Below the pieces are notes generated by a model that saw only the letters and a program-made list of their open reading frames with translations, was not told the DNA's origin and did no database searches. Of a DNA stretch of 64,000 nucleotides, positions 25,977-37,766 are shown piece by piece. Origin of the DNA: Paraburkholderia tagetis (GTDB lineage: Bacteria > Pseudomonadota > Gammaproteobacteria > Burkholderiales > Burkholderiaceae). Where the stretch lies: the NCBI RefSeq assembly GCF_022213065.1, contig NZ_JAKLJA010000034.1, forward strand, positions 1 to 64,000, written 5' to 3'. A program made the position numbers and the translations under genes. The first letter of the stretch is position 1; each line of letters opens with the position of its first letter.

Positions 25977-26434
25977 GCGCCCTGACACACACAAGCACGC
26001 AACAAAGTCGCTCGCGCGCGACGATGCCGGCCCTTCTGCCTACACGTTTGCGCGAAATGGCGCATACTGAAAATCATCGAAGCGCTCCGCACCGGCGCCC
26101 GCATCGAATACACACGAAGCACACGAAGGCGGCGATGCGTCACGCTTCGAAGCGTGACGCATCGCCCACGGCGACTCGCCGCGGACAGCAAAAAACAACT
26201 ATACGAATCCACTGAGGAAAAGCTTCGAACCCATCCGCTGACGCGCCCAACACGAGGCACCGCGCACAGCCGGACAGCCGGACAGCAGCACATGACGATG
26301 CAACACGGATAGCGCCATGAACGTCGTCACGCCCGTATGCGCTTTTCGGGCGCGCCGTTTGCGGTGCAGGAACGACGTTCACGCAGGGACTCGCAATCGC
26401 CAGGACTCCCGACCCCAAGGTCAAGGAGGAACGC
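25977..26434. other. Intergenic spacer with a perfect palindrome
   Basis: This 458-bp spacer lies between two plus-strand genes. It includes the 36-bp palindrome at 26131-26166, CACACGAAG direct repeats just before it (26112-26127) and an AGCCGGAC octamer repeat (about 26268-26285). AAGGAGG at 26423-26429 is the ribosome-binding site of the next gene. No gene seen. Confidence 0.6.
26131..26166. repeat. Perfect 36-bp inverted repeat
   Basis: GGCGATGCGTCACGCTTC (26131-26148) is followed immediately by its exact reverse complement (26149-26166), with no spacer. No T-run follows on either strand, so it is not a standard terminator. Confidence 0.95.
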
Positions 26435-27298
26435 ATGCAAGCGACTGTCAACGGCATCGATACGCGCTACGTCTTCGAAGACCGCAGCGGCGGCCCTGTG
26501 TTGACGTTTATTCATCAGCTCGGTGGCGACCTCACCGTGTGGGACACACTCGCGGGCCATTTCCGGCATCGCTATAGCGTGCTGCGCTACGACGTGCGCG
26601 GCCATGGTGCGAGCGCCGTCTCGCGCGAGGCGTTCGGCTTTCGCGAACTCGCCGCCGACCTCGCGGCGCTGCTCGACGCACAGGGTATCGAGACGACGCA
26701 TCTCGTCGGCATGTCGATGGGCGGCATGATCGCGCAACAGTTCGCGCTCGACCATACGGCACCCGACGCAAAATCCGGCTCAACGTCCAACGCAGCGTCC
26801 GGCACGGAGTCCACCGCAATGATGGGCGTGAATTCGCGCGCGCGCACGCTCACGCTGTGCGATACCGCGAGCCACACCGCGCCCGAAGCACGCGCGGCAT
26901 GGAACGAACGCGCCGAACTGGTGCGCCGCGAAGGTCTGGCCGCGTCCGCCGATACGACCATGGCGCGCTGGTTGACCGCCGGCTTCCGTCTTACGCATCG
27001 TGATACAGCAGCGCAAATATGTGACGTTTTATTACGGACGCCTTCGGAAGGTTATGCGCGCGTGTGCGAAGCGCTGCGCGATTTCGATGTTCACGAACGA
27101 CTCGCGCAGTTGCGCGTGCCTGCGCTTGTCGTGGCTGGACGCCACGACACCGGCACGCCGCCTGCGCTCACAGAAGCACTGGCGCAAGCAATTCCTGGCG
27201 CACGCTTCGAATTGCTCGATGCCGCACATCTGGCCCCTGTAGAGGAATGTCACAGTTTCGCAGCCCTGCTTGAAACGTTTCTTGGGCAGCATGTCTAA
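26435..27298 (+). CDS. Alpha/beta hydrolase (3-oxoadipate enol-lactonase-like)
   Basis: A 287-residue alpha/beta hydrolase resembling PcaD. The nucleophile elbow is GMSMGG (S94), the acid is in GRHDTGTP and the histidine in DAAHLAPVE. Core similarity includes LRYDVRGHGAS and RTLTLCDTA. Two oddities: the usual HG oxyanion motif reads FIHQLGG, and about 24 Ser/Thr/Ala-rich residues (about 110-133) are inserted after the nucleophile helix. AAGGAGG lies 5 bases before the ATG. The protocatechuate pathway genes are absent nearby, so the lactonase role is uncertain. Confidence 0.85.
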   Translation: MQATVNGIDTRYVFEDRSGGPVLTFIHQLGGDLTVWDTLAGHFRHRYSVLRYDVRGHGASAVSREAFGFRELAADLAALLDAQGIETTHLVGMSMGGMIAQQFALDHTAPDAKSGSTSNAASGTESTAMMGVNSRARTLTLCDTASHTAPEARAAWNERAELVRREGLAASADTTMARWLTAGFRLTHRDTAAQICDVLLRTPSEGYARVCEALRDFDVHERLAQLRVPALVVAGRHDTGTPPALTEALAQAIPGARFELLDAAHLAPVEECHSFAALLETFLGQHV

Positions 27299-27459
27299 TT
27301 GATGCGCCCGGTTTGTTGCACCCTGAAAAAAGGAGAAAAGCGGAGATAGGGAAGGCAATCGGATAAAGAGGTGATGTGGGACCCACCCCTTGAATTCCAG
27401 AACGAACGCTCCATGTATCGATCACGCAGTGAGGGAGCACAGGAAAAAGGAGTGTCGCC

Positions 27460-27717
27460 ATGCAAATGATCTACAACAGTCCCAACTATTGTGTCGTCGA
27501 GTTTCCCCCGCAGGATGGCCACGTTGCCATGTGCTCGGGAGGCTATGAAATCGTCGACAAAAATGCGCGGCGCGAAATCTTCATTGACGGCGCGATGGCA
27601 GCACGTTTTCGCGAAGACGTGCAAAAGCTGATGGACGAGGAGCAGTCGCTCGACGAGGTGGACGAATTCCTCGGACAGTTCGACAGCCTCATGCAGCAAC
27701 CTGTCGTGCTCCACTGA
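27460..27717 (+). CDS. DUF3567 family protein
   Basis: An 85-residue protein of the betaproteobacterial DUF3567 family, beginning MQMIYNSPNYCVVEFPP and containing GGYEIVDKNARREIFIDG. It is predicted to be cytoplasmic, with a beta-rich N-terminal half and an acidic helical C-terminal half. The function is unknown. It stands alone in a region with noncoding DNA on both sides, and a terminator follows at 27876. Confidence 0.88.
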   Translation: MQMIYNSPNYCVVEFPPQDGHVAMCSGGYEIVDKNARREIFIDGAMAARFREDVQKLMDEEQSLDEVDEFLGQFDSLMQQPVVLH

Positions 27718-27782
27718 CGCTGCCCGGCTCACGTTGCAGTTGAAGTGGTCACGCAAGCAGTCAAACAGGCGGCGCCCACGCT

Positions 27783-27812
27783 CACGCAATATCACGCAAT
27801 ATCACGCAACAT
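27783..27812. repeat. 10-bp tandem repeat, three units
   Basis: CACGCAATAT twice (27783-27792, 27793-27802), then CACGCAACAT (27803-27812). Confidence 0.8.
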
Positions 27813-27875
27813 CCAGGTAACACCCAGGCAACACCTGGCGCCCTCACCGCAATACAGGCAGCACCCCACTCAGGG

Positions 27876-27913
27876 AACCCCGTCCGGCCGCAAGCCGCGC
27901 GGGGTTTTCTTTT
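27876..27913 (+). terminator. Rho-independent terminator after DUF3567
   Basis: AACCCCG (27876-27882) pairs with CGGGGTT (27900-27906), with a GC-rich inner loop, followed by TTCTTTTT. It lies 158 nt after the DUF3567 stop and upstream of metH. Confidence 0.75.
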
Positions 27914-27971
27914 TCCGGGGGCCAGCCACCTTGGCGCACCCGGTCATTGCGACCCAAGCGACGCCCCAATA

Positions 27972-28015
27972 ACAGCCAGGCAACAGCCAGGCGACACCGA
28001 AGCGACACCGAAGCG
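27972..28015. repeat. 11-bp tandem repeat, four units
   Basis: ACAGCCAGGCA, ACAGCCAGGCG and then ACACCGAAGCG twice, contiguous, in the metH upstream region. A TACAAT at 28045-28050 could be the metH -10 box, but no good -35 matches it. Confidence 0.8.
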
Positions 28016-28095
28016 GCGCGCCAGCGAAGCCCCCCGGCTACCGTTACAATGACAGGTTTCCCAGTCCACTCGGCGCTTTTGCCCGCCCGCCATCC

Positions 28096-29178
28096 ATGAA
28101 CCAGCCTGCCGAACACGCTTCGCGCCCCACCGGGGCCGCCCCGGGTGCTACCCCGTACACGCGCGGCGCCGCGCTGCCCGCGCTGCTCGCTTCGCGCATC
28201 CTGATCCTCGATGGCGCGATGGGCACGATGATCCAGCGCTACAAGCTCGACGAAGCCGCTTACCGGGGCGAGCGCTTCAGGGACTATCCGCGCGACATCA
28301 AGGGCAATAACGAACTGCTCTCGATCACGCAGCCGCAGGTCATCAGCGAAATTCACGAGCAGTATCTCGCTGCGGGCGCGGACATCATCGAGACCAACAC
28401 GTTCGGCGCGACCACGGTGGCGCAGGACGACTACGGCATGGGCGAGCTCGCCGTGGAGATGAATCTCGAATCGGCGAAGCTCGCGCGCGCCGCGTGCGAC
28501 AAGTATTCGACGCCGGAAAAGCCGCGCTTCGTCGCGGGCGCCGTCGGACCGACGCCGAAGACCGCGAGCATCTCGCCCGACGTCAACGACCCGGGCGCGC
28601 GCAACATCACCTTCGAAGCACTGCGCGCCGCGTACTACGAGCAGGCCAAGGCGCTCATGGACGGCGGCTGCGACCTGTTCCTCGTCGAGACGATCTTCGA
28701 TACGCTCAACGCCAAGGCCGCGCTCTTCGCGCTCGACCAGTTGTTCGAAGACACGGGCGAGAATCTGCCCATCATGATCTCGGGCACCGTGACCGACGCT
28801 TCGGGCCGCATTCTCTCGGGGCAAACCGTCGAGGCGTTCTGGAATTCGCTGCGTCACGCGAAGCCGCTCACGTTCGGCCTGAACTGTGCGCTCGGCGCCG
28901 CGCTCATGCGCCCGTACATCGCCGAGCTCTCGAAGCTGTGCGACACCTACGTCTCGTGCTATCCGAACGCGGGCCTGCCCAATCCGATGAGCGACACAGG
29001 CTTCGACGAGACGCCGGCGGATACCTCGGCGCTCCTGAAGGAATTCGCCTCGGCCGGCCTCGTGAACGTCGCGGGCGGCTGCTGCGGCACGACGCCCGAG
29101 CACATCGCCGCGATCGCGAAGGCGCTCGCCGAGATCAAGCCGCGCCGCTGGCCCGGCCAGTATCGCGACGCTGCATAA
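28096..29178 (+). CDS. metH: Methionine synthase, homocysteine-binding module (split MetH, part 1)
   Basis: Zinc-dependent homocysteine S-methyltransferase module. The 360-residue product corresponds to the first domain of E. coli MetH: ILILDGAMGTMIQRYKL near the start, ETNTFGATTVAQDDYG, and the zinc ligands C264 (GLNCALG), C329 and C330 (GGCCGTTPEH). The cobalamin-dependent remainder is encoded by a separate gene starting 67 nt downstream, so the two proteins must act together. The two-gene arrangement is usual in Burkholderia. A 13-bp unit containing the stop codon is duplicated directly after the gene (29166-29191). Confidence 0.95.
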   Translation: MNQPAEHASRPTGAAPGATPYTRGAALPALLASRILILDGAMGTMIQRYKLDEAAYRGERFRDYPRDIKGNNELLSITQPQVISEIHEQYLAAGADIIETNTFGATTVAQDDYGMGELAVEMNLESAKLARAACDKYSTPEKPRFVAGAVGPTPKTASISPDVNDPGARNITFEALRAAYYEQAKALMDGGCDLFLVETIFDTLNAKAALFALDQLFEDTGENLPIMISGTVTDASGRILSGQTVEAFWNSLRHAKPLTFGLNCALGAALMRPYIAELSKLCDTYVSCYPNAGLPNPMSDTGFDETPADTSALLKEFASAGLVNVAGGCCGTTPEHIAAIAKALAEIKPRRWPGQYRDAA

Positions 29179-29245
29179 CGACGCCGCATAACGCAACGCC
29201 CCAGCGCCCGCTCTCCAAGACACCCTGACGATCCGGTCCCACGCC

Positions 29246-31963
<2,718 letters not shown>

Positions 31964-32137
31964 ATACGGAACATACGGAAACCGATAGCCCGAGTATTTC
32001 GGGCACGCGAATTCTCGGCTTTTTTTCGGCTTTGTAAGATGACCGCGCAGCACCCAAGGCCCAACGCGGCACGCATCATCCGGCGCCGCGCCGGCTCGAT
32101 CATCAGCAAGTCCTTAATAATCCCGGAGAAAAATCGT

Positions 32138-32353
32138 ATGAAGAAGCTGATGTTGATGTTGACCGCCTTCGGCGTCGCGGCGCTCGCGCAGCCGTCGTTC
32201 GCCCAGCAACCGGCGGCCGTGCATCAGGAGGCAAGCGACGTATCGTCGTATTCGGCTCCCACCCAGAAGCACGTGAAGAAGCCGAAGAAAAAGAAGGCGA
32301 AGAAGGGTGAAGCCGCGGCATCGGCAGCCGAGCCGGCAGCCGCCAGCCAGTAA
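32138..32353 (+). CDS. Small exported Lys/Ala-rich protein
   Basis: A 71-residue protein with a signal peptide (residues 1-22, ending FAQ) and a mature part of about 49 residues with a lysine block (KKPKKKKAKKG, residues 47-57) and an Ala/Ser/Glu tail. CGGAG lies 8 bases before the ATG; an in-frame ATG at 32039 exists but lacks a signal-peptide-like start. It is followed by a strong terminator (32412). Its function is unknown; a cationic periplasmic protein binding anionic polymers is possible. Confidence 0.75.
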   Translation: MKKLMLMLTAFGVAALAQPSFAQQPAAVHQEASDVSSYSAPTQKHVKKPKKKKAKKGEAAASAAEPAAASQ

Positions 32354-32411
32354 GTTGCGCGACCCTGCGCGCCGCGAGGCGTGCGTGCCGCCGGTACTGG
32401 TCAGTACCAAA

Positions 32412-32449
32412 GCAAAGAGCCCGCACAGTTCGCTGTGCGGGCTCTTTGC
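32412..32449 (+). terminator. Strong 17-bp stem-loop terminator
   Basis: A perfect 17-bp stem (32412-32428 with 32433-32449) is closed by a TTCG tetraloop and followed by TTTCG. It lies between convergent genes and its A/T-flanked arms could serve both strands. Confidence 0.88.
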
Positions 32450-32499
32450 TTTCGCGATGCGGATCCCGGTGGGCCTGGCCGCCGCGGCTCTGGGGCGAC

Positions 32500-32826
32500 T
32501 CAGACGCCCCAGAGAACGTCGTTATCTTCCTGCTTCGCGAGGCGCAGCATGTCGAGAAACGGAAACGCGCGTTGCGCGAGGCCCGGGGGCAGTTCGTGAT
32601 GCTCGTAGCCTTCCTCGCCTTCGTGGAAATGCCCCTCGTGCTCGGCACGTTCCTTTTTGTCGGTGGCGATGGCCGCTTCGAGCTTGCTGATGGCCGTATC
32701 GAGCTCATCGTGCGTAATGACGCCGCGCGGACCGAGCCGCTTGCCGATGATGCCGAGAAGGTACTGAGCCAGGTTTTCCAGCATCGTCACGTCGGGCGAC
32801 GCATGACATTTGAATGTAACCAGCAT
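32500..32826 (-). CDS. DUF1840 family protein
   Basis: A 108-residue protein of the DUF1840 family, beginning MLVTFKCHASPDVTMLENLA and containing RLGPRGVITHDELDTAISKLEAAI. It is predicted to be cytoplasmic and helical, with a His/Glu-rich stretch (EHEGHFHEGEEGYEHHE, about 62-78) that could bind metal. Its function is unknown. It is convergent with the small secreted protein gene. Confidence 0.88.
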   Translation of the reverse strand: MLVTFKCHASPDVTMLENLAQYLLGIIGKRLGPRGVITHDELDTAISKLEAAIATDKKERAEHEGHFHEGEEGYEHHELPPGLAQRAFPFLDMLRLAKQEDNDVLWGV

Positions 32827-33274
32827 GTCTGTTTCCCTTTATGTTTTTCGAGGTCCGCTTTGACTCTCCGAACCCGCTGCGCGCCATTGCAGCGTTGACT
32901 GCAATTGACCAGGCGCGAGCGGCAAAGCGCGGCCGGAGAAGCCCAACCCGGCAAGGCGTCGGGCGCCGCGCTGGCGGCACACCGTGGCGACCCCTTGCCG
33001 GGCTTCTCAAAACACATATTAGCACCTGCTAAAATCCGTCTGGACGGAATTACCCGCAGGGCGCGACCGTGCGCAAGGTCTGCCAGAAGCGGCGCGAGGC
33101 GCGATGCCGAAACCTCGCCACCGGCCTTTGTCCGCCTTGCGCGCCGAGCTGCCCGGCAACGCTCTCGCCTGCTCCGCCGCCAAAACGGCGCAACGCTCGA
33201 TGGCGCGCACGCCGGCCATACCGCCACGGCTGCCAGCCCTGCACCCCACTACCCGCACAGGACCTGCAACAAGC
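32827..33274. other. Divergent spacer upstream of DUF1840 and argS
   Basis: This 448-bp spacer carries the promoters of two divergent genes. It contains an interrupted palindrome TTAGCA-CC-TGCTAA (33019-33032) in a locally AT-rich patch, a plausible operator or promoter element. No gene is evident; long open frames here have no recognisable features. Confidence 0.5.
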
Positions 33275-35059
33275 ATGCTGCCCGCACAGAAACTGACCCT
33301 GGAGACCTTGCTCGCCGACGCCGTCGCCGAGGTCGCCAAAGCCACCGAAGGCGCCGCCGAAGCCGCATTCGTCGTTCCCGCCATCGCGCTCGAGCGCCCG
33401 AAGGTTGCCGCGCACGGCGACGTCGCCTGCAACGTGGCGATGCAGCTCGCCAAGCCGCTGCGCACCAATCCGCGCGCGCTCGCCCAGCAGATCGTCGAAG
33501 CCGTGAAAGCGCTGCCCGACGCAGCGGGCCTCGTTGCCGACGCCGAAGTAGCCGGCCCCGGCTTCATCAACCTGCGCCTCACCGCCGACGCCAAGCGCGC
33601 CGTGCTTGGCGCCGTGTTCGCCGAAGGCGCCACGTTCGGCTGCTCGCAGCGCGAAGCCGGCAAGCACGTGCTGGTCGAGTTCGTCTCGGCCAACCCCACC
33701 GGCCCGCTGCACGTCGGCCACGGCCGCCAGGCCGCGCTCGGCGATGCCATCTCGAACGTGCTCGCCTCGCAGGGCTACGACGTGCATCGCGAGTTCTACT
33801 ACAACGACGCGGGCGTGCAGATCGGCAACCTCGCCGTCTCCACCCAGGCGCGCGCACGCGGCCTGAAGCCCGGCGACGCGGGCTGGCCCGAAGCCGCCTA
33901 TAACGGCGAATACATCGCCGACATCGCGCGCGACTACCTCGCGGGCGAGACCGTCGCCGCGAAGGACGGCGAGCCCGTGAATGGCGCGCAAGACCCCGAG
34001 AACCTCGAAGCGATCCGCCGCTTCGCCGTGGCATACCTGCGCCACGAGCAGGATCTCGACCTCCAGGCGTTCGGCGTGAAGTTCGACCGCTACTACCTCG
34101 AGTCGTCGCTGTACACGGAAGGCCGCGTCGAGAAGACCGTCGAGGCGCTCGTCGCCTCGGGCCAGACCTACGAGCAGGACGGCGCGCTGTGGCTCAAGAC
34201 CACCGACTACGGCGACGACAAGGACCGCGTGATGCGCAAGTCCGACGGCACGTACACGTACTTCCTGCCCGACGTCGCCTATCACGTGACCAAGTGGGAG
34301 CGCGGCTTCACCAAGGTCATCAACATCCAGGGCTCGGACCACCACGGCACCATCGCGCGCGTGCGCGCGGGCTTGCAGGCGCTCGGCGTGGGCATTCCGA
34401 AGGGCTACCCCGACTACGTGCTGCACAAGATGGTCACCGTGATGCGCGACGGCCAGGAAGTGAAGATCTCCAAGCGTGCGGGCAGCTACGTGACTGTGCG
34501 CGACCTGATCGAATGGTCGGGCGGCGCGAACCCGGGCAGCGAAGTCGCACCCGACCTGCTCGACGAAGCCACCATCCGGCGCGGGCGCGACGCCGTGCGC
34601 TTCTTCCTCATCTCGCGCAAGGCCGACACCGAGTTCGTGTTCGACATCGACCTCGCGCTGAAGGAAAACGACGAAAACCCGGTCTATTACGTGCAGTACG
34701 CGCATGCGCGCATCTCGTCGATTCTCGGCGACTGGCAGGGCAAGCACGGCGGCAAGCTGGCCGCGCTGCCCAAGGTGGACCTCAAACCGCTCGACAGCGA
34801 GCGCGCGCTCGCGCTCATCGCGAAACTCGGCGAGTTCCCCGACATGCTCACGCATGCCGCCACGGAGCTCGCACCGCACGCGGTGGCGTTCTATCTGCGC
34901 GAACTCGCGGCTGAGTTTCACTCGTTCTACAATGCCGAACGCGTTCTCGTCGACGATGCCGCCGTGCGCGACGCGCGCGTCGCGCTGCTCGCGGCCACGC
35001 GCCAGGTGCTCGCGAACGGTCTTGCCGTGATCGGCGTCTCGGCGCCCGAGCGCATGTAA
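33275..35059 (+). CDS. argS: Arginine--tRNA ligase
   Basis: Class I aminoacyl-tRNA synthetase charging tRNA-Arg. The 594-residue product has an N-terminal additional domain, the HIGH-equivalent HVGH (146-149, in PTGPLHVGHGRQAALGD), the KMSKS-equivalent KISKR (397-401) and a C-terminal helical DALR anticodon-binding domain ending SAPERM. The ATG at 33275 (MLPAQK) matches the family; upstream codons in frame read as Arg/Pro-rich noise. It begins a plus-strand run with the SPOR protein and dsbA. Confidence 0.97.
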   Translation: MLPAQKLTLETLLADAVAEVAKATEGAAEAAFVVPAIALERPKVAAHGDVACNVAMQLAKPLRTNPRALAQQIVEAVKALPDAAGLVADAEVAGPGFINLRLTADAKRAVLGAVFAEGATFGCSQREAGKHVLVEFVSANPTGPLHVGHGRQAALGDAISNVLASQGYDVHREFYYNDAGVQIGNLAVSTQARARGLKPGDAGWPEAAYNGEYIADIARDYLAGETVAAKDGEPVNGAQDPENLEAIRRFAVAYLRHEQDLDLQAFGVKFDRYYLESSLYTEGRVEKTVEALVASGQTYEQDGALWLKTTDYGDDKDRVMRKSDGTYTYFLPDVAYHVTKWERGFTKVINIQGSDHHGTIARVRAGLQALGVGIPKGYPDYVLHKMVTVMRDGQEVKISKRAGSYVTVRDLIEWSGGANPGSEVAPDLLDEATIRRGRDAVRFFLISRKADTEFVFDIDLALKENDENPVYYVQYAHARISSILGDWQGKHGGKLAALPKVDLKPLDSERALALIAKLGEFPDMLTHAATELAPHAVAFYLRELAAEFHSFYNAERVLVDDAAVRDARVALLAATRQVLANGLAVIGVSAPERM

Positions 35060-35167
35060 CACGACTCGGGAGCGCATGAAGCAACGCGCGAAGCGACATG
35101 TTGGGCGCGCGTCCGCACGCGGACACGCGCCGTTCCAGAATTCTCTTGTTTGCAGGTGATTCAGACG

Positions 35168-36028
35168 ATGGCAAAACCGCGCCGCACTACAAAGCAGCAG
35201 TCGAAACAGTCCGGGGGCACCTTTCTCGGCGTCGTGCTGGGCCTGATTGTCGGCCTCGCGATCGCGGTGGTCGTGGCGCTCTATATCACGCGCTCGCCCA
35301 CGCCGTTCGTCTCGAAGGTCGCACCGCCCGCCGCCTCCGACGCCGCCCAGAGCGGACAATACGATCCGAACCGCGTATTGCAGGGCAAGACGCCGGGCCA
35401 GCCCGTGCCGCCGCAGGCCGCGCAAAGCACGCCGCCGAACACCGCGCCGGGCCAGACCACCAACCAGTCGCAGTCCTCGGGCATGCTCGAAGAGCCGCAG
35501 ATCGTCGAAGTGCCGCCTTCGGGCTCCGCTGGCGAAAACAATGGCAACCTCGGCAGCGCGGCCAATAACGGCAACACGGCCGACAACGGCATCGCGGTCG
35601 CGCCGAAGCCCTCGGCAGGCAACAGCGGCGCAGCCGTCGCACAAAAGCCGCAAAAGCCGCAAACGTCGAGCGCACCTGCGCAGCAACTCGCCAACAATCA
35701 GCCGCAGAAGGCCCCCAACGCCGTCCCGGCACCCAACGCGAGCAACATCAAGCCCGCGCAGCCAGGCGCCCCAACGGCCTCCGAAGCCAACACCGGCTAT
35801 TTCCTGCAAGTGGGCGCGTACAAGACCACGGCGGACGCCGAGCAGCAGCGCGCACGTCTCGCGTTCCAGGGGTTCGAGTCGAAGGTGACGCAGCGCGACG
35901 CAGGCGGCATCACGTACTACCGCGTGCGCATCGGGCCGTTCTCGAAATTCGACGACATGAACTCGACCCGTCAGCGTCTGTCTGACGCAGGGATCGACAC
36001 CGCTGTCATCCGTTTCACGAAGCAGTAA
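35168..36028 (+). CDS. SPOR-domain membrane protein (FtsN-like)
   Basis: A 286-residue bitopic inner-membrane protein: a short basic cytoplasmic part (MAKPRRTTKQQ), one transmembrane helix (about 20-42), a 150-residue periplasmic linker rich in Asn, Gln, Pro and Ala, and a C-terminal SPOR domain (about 208-283, YFLQVGAYKTTADAEQQRARL) that binds denuded septal peptidoglycan. This layout and the argS-proximal position are those of FtsN-like proteins in Burkholderiales, so a cell-division role is likely. The start at 35168 has AGGTGA nearby. Confidence 0.9.
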   Translation: MAKPRRTTKQQSKQSGGTFLGVVLGLIVGLAIAVVVALYITRSPTPFVSKVAPPAASDAAQSGQYDPNRVLQGKTPGQPVPPQAAQSTPPNTAPGQTTNQSQSSGMLEEPQIVEVPPSGSAGENNGNLGSAANNGNTADNGIAVAPKPSAGNSGAAVAQKPQKPQTSSAPAQQLANNQPQKAPNAVPAPNASNIKPAQPGAPTASEANTGYFLQVGAYKTTADAEQQRARLAFQGFESKVTQRDAGGITYYRVRIGPFSKFDDMNSTRQRLSDAGIDTAVIRFTKQ

Positions 36029-36162
36029 CCGTCGTTCGCGCCGCGAGCGCACACGCAACACCAGAAGAAGCACCAGGACGCAACACCCGCGCGAGCGCAC
36101 CTGACGCGCTCGCGCACCGCCAGGCCGCACGCCGCCGGCCTTGTTCATTGGAATAACACGCT

Positions 36163-36792
36163 ATGAAACGACTTCTCGGAACGCTTTTGGTCTCGCTCTC
36201 GATGCTGGCCGGCGCGGCTCACGCCGCGCCCGTCGCCGGCAAGGACTACACGGTCCTCAAGGCCGTCCAGCCGCTCGACGTGCCCGCGGGCAAGATCGAG
36301 GTCATCGAGTTCATGTGGTATGGCTGCCCGCACTGCAACGAGTTCGACCCGTACCTCGAAGACTGGATCAAGAAGCAAGGCCCGGACGTCGTGTTCAAGC
36401 GCGTGCCGGTGGCGTTCCGCGACGAATACATCCCGCATTCGAAGATGCTCTACGCGCTCGACGCGCTCGGCCTCACGCAGAAGCTCACACCGGTCATCTT
36501 CCATGAGATCCACGTGAACAAGAACTACCTGCTCACGCCGGAAGACCAGGCGAAGTTCCTCGCCACGCAAGGCGTCGATTCGAAGAAGTACATGGAAGCG
36601 TACAACTCGTTCTCGACGCAAAGCTCGCTCCAGCGCGGCAAGGCCATGGAGAGCGCGTACAAGATCGACGGCGTGCCGACCATCGCCATCCAGGGCAAGT
36701 ACGAGACGGGCCCGGCCGCGACCAACAGCCTGCAAGGCACGCTCCAGGTGATGGACTTCATCGTCTCGCAAATCCGCGCCAAGAAGATGTGA
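36163..36792 (+). CDS. dsbA: Thiol:disulfide interchange protein DsbA
   Basis: Periplasmic oxidase that introduces disulfide bonds into exported proteins. The 209-residue precursor has a signal peptide ending AHA (about residue 21), the active site C55-P-H-C58 in a WYGCPHC context and the cis-proline loop GVPT (P172). CPHC is the strongly oxidising DsbA version of the motif. It follows the SPOR gene by 134 nt and overlaps or abuts the short-chain dehydrogenase gene. Confidence 0.95.
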   Translation: MKRLLGTLLVSLSMLAGAAHAAPVAGKDYTVLKAVQPLDVPAGKIEVIEFMWYGCPHCNEFDPYLEDWIKKQGPDVVFKRVPVAFRDEYIPHSKMLYALDALGLTQKLTPVIFHEIHVNKNYLLTPEDQAKFLATQGVDSKKYMEAYNSFSTQSSLQRGKAMESAYKIDGVPTIAIQGKYETGPAATNSLQGTLQVMDFIVSQIRAKKM

Positions 36793-36806
36793 GCCCGCGC
36801 GCCGGT

Positions 36807-37592
36807 ATGACACAGCCGTTGAAGGTCTTCATTACCGGCGCATCGAGCGGCATCGGCGCCGCACTCGCCGCCGAGTACGCGCGGCGCGGCGCCATCCTCG
36901 GGCTCGTCGCGCGCCGCGCCGAGGTCCTCGAAACTTTGGTTGGTGCCCTTCACCAATCCCACCCGCAACACCCCGTTTCCCTCTATTGCGCCGACGTGCG
37001 CGACGCCGATGCGCTCGCGGCCGCCGCGCGCGCCTTCATCGCCGAGCACGGCCTGCCCGACGTGGTGATCGCCAACGCGGGCGTGAGCCGTGGCGCGCTC
37101 ACCGGTCAAGGCGACCTCGCCACGTTCCGCGACGTGATGGACACCAACTACTTCGGCATGGTCGCCACTTTCGAGCCGTTCGCCGAGGCGATGGCGCAAG
37201 CGCGGCGCGGCACGCTCGTGGGCATCGCGAGCGTGGCCGGCGTGCGCGGGTTGCCGGGCTCGGGCGCCTACAGCGCCTCGAAGGCGGCGGCGCTCGCGTA
37301 TCTGGAGTCGCTGCGCGTGGAAATGCGGCCGTTCAAGGTGCCGGTGGTGACGATCGCGCCCGGCTACATCCGCACGCCCATGACGGCGAAGAACCCGTAC
37401 CGCATGCCGTTCCTCATGGACGCCGACCGCTTCGCCGCCAAAGCCGCCGATGCGATTGCACGCGGCACGGCCTTCGCGGTGTTCCCCTGGCCGATGCGCG
37501 TGGTCGCCACGTTGCTCGGCGCCCTGCCGCGCTGGCTCTACGACCTCGCGTTCGAGCGCGCCCCGCGCAAGCCGCGCGCTGCCCAGCATTGA
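36807..37592 (+). CDS. Short-chain dehydrogenase/reductase
   Basis: NAD(P)-dependent oxidoreductase of the classical SDR family. The 261-residue product has the cofactor motif TGASSGIG near the N-terminus, NAG (VVIANAG), the catalytic YxxxK (Y155-K159) and a following PGYIRTPMT segment. The C-terminal end has a hydrophobic stretch (FPWPMRVVATLLGALPRWL) that may contact the membrane, as in SDRs acting on lipids. The ATG at 36807 is chosen; a GTG at 36789 overlapping the dsbA stop is possible. The substrate is unknown. Confidence 0.9.
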   Translation: MTQPLKVFITGASSGIGAALAAEYARRGAILGLVARRAEVLETLVGALHQSHPQHPVSLYCADVRDADALAAAARAFIAEHGLPDVVIANAGVSRGALTGQGDLATFRDVMDTNYFGMVATFEPFAEAMAQARRGTLVGIASVAGVRGLPGSGAYSASKAAALAYLESLRVEMRPFKVPVVTIAPGYIRTPMTAKNPYRMPFLMDADRFAAKAADAIARGTAFAVFPWPMRVVATLLGALPRWLYDLAFERAPRKPRAAQH

Positions 37593-37701
37593 TCGGCCGC
37601 GGTTGGCTCTCTTGATCGCACCCCATATGGGTATGCCGATTATGTTGTTGTCTGCGCAATCTCCCTTCGATAAGCTTGGCCGGCTATAGGCTATAAGCCC
37701 C

Positions 37702-37745
37702 AACCAGGTCCGAACCAGGTCCGAACCAGGTTCCAACCCGGCCCA
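37702..37745. repeat. 11-bp tandem repeat, four units
   Basis: AACCAGGTCCG twice (37702-37712, 37713-37723), AACCAGGTTCC (37724-37734) and the diverged AACCCGGCCCA (37735-37745). A 10-bp duplication GGAGACCCCA (37748-37757, 37758-37767) follows directly and supplies the ribosome-binding site and the first base of the next gene. Confidence 0.85.
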
Positions 37746-37766
37746 ACGGAGACCCCAGGAGACCCC

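Noticed and set aside
26131..26166. 36-bp palindrome as a Rho-independent terminator
   Set aside because: No T-run follows on either strand and it lies far from both neighbouring gene ends.
27967..28095. S-adenosylhomocysteine or cobalamin riboswitch upstream of metH
   Set aside because: The leader holds only tandem repeats and no conserved riboswitch core that I can recognise.
29166..29245. Possible frameshift or nonsense mutation splitting metH
   Set aside because: The second gene has its own start and begins cleanly at the folate domain, the first ends after a complete zinc domain, and two-gene metH is known in the group.
33050..36148. A 1032-codon minus-strand open frame opposite argS and the SPOR gene
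   Set aside because: Same reasoning: antisense to argS with its HVGH and KISKR motifs, low-complexity Arg/Val/Gly/His translation, no recognisable domain.
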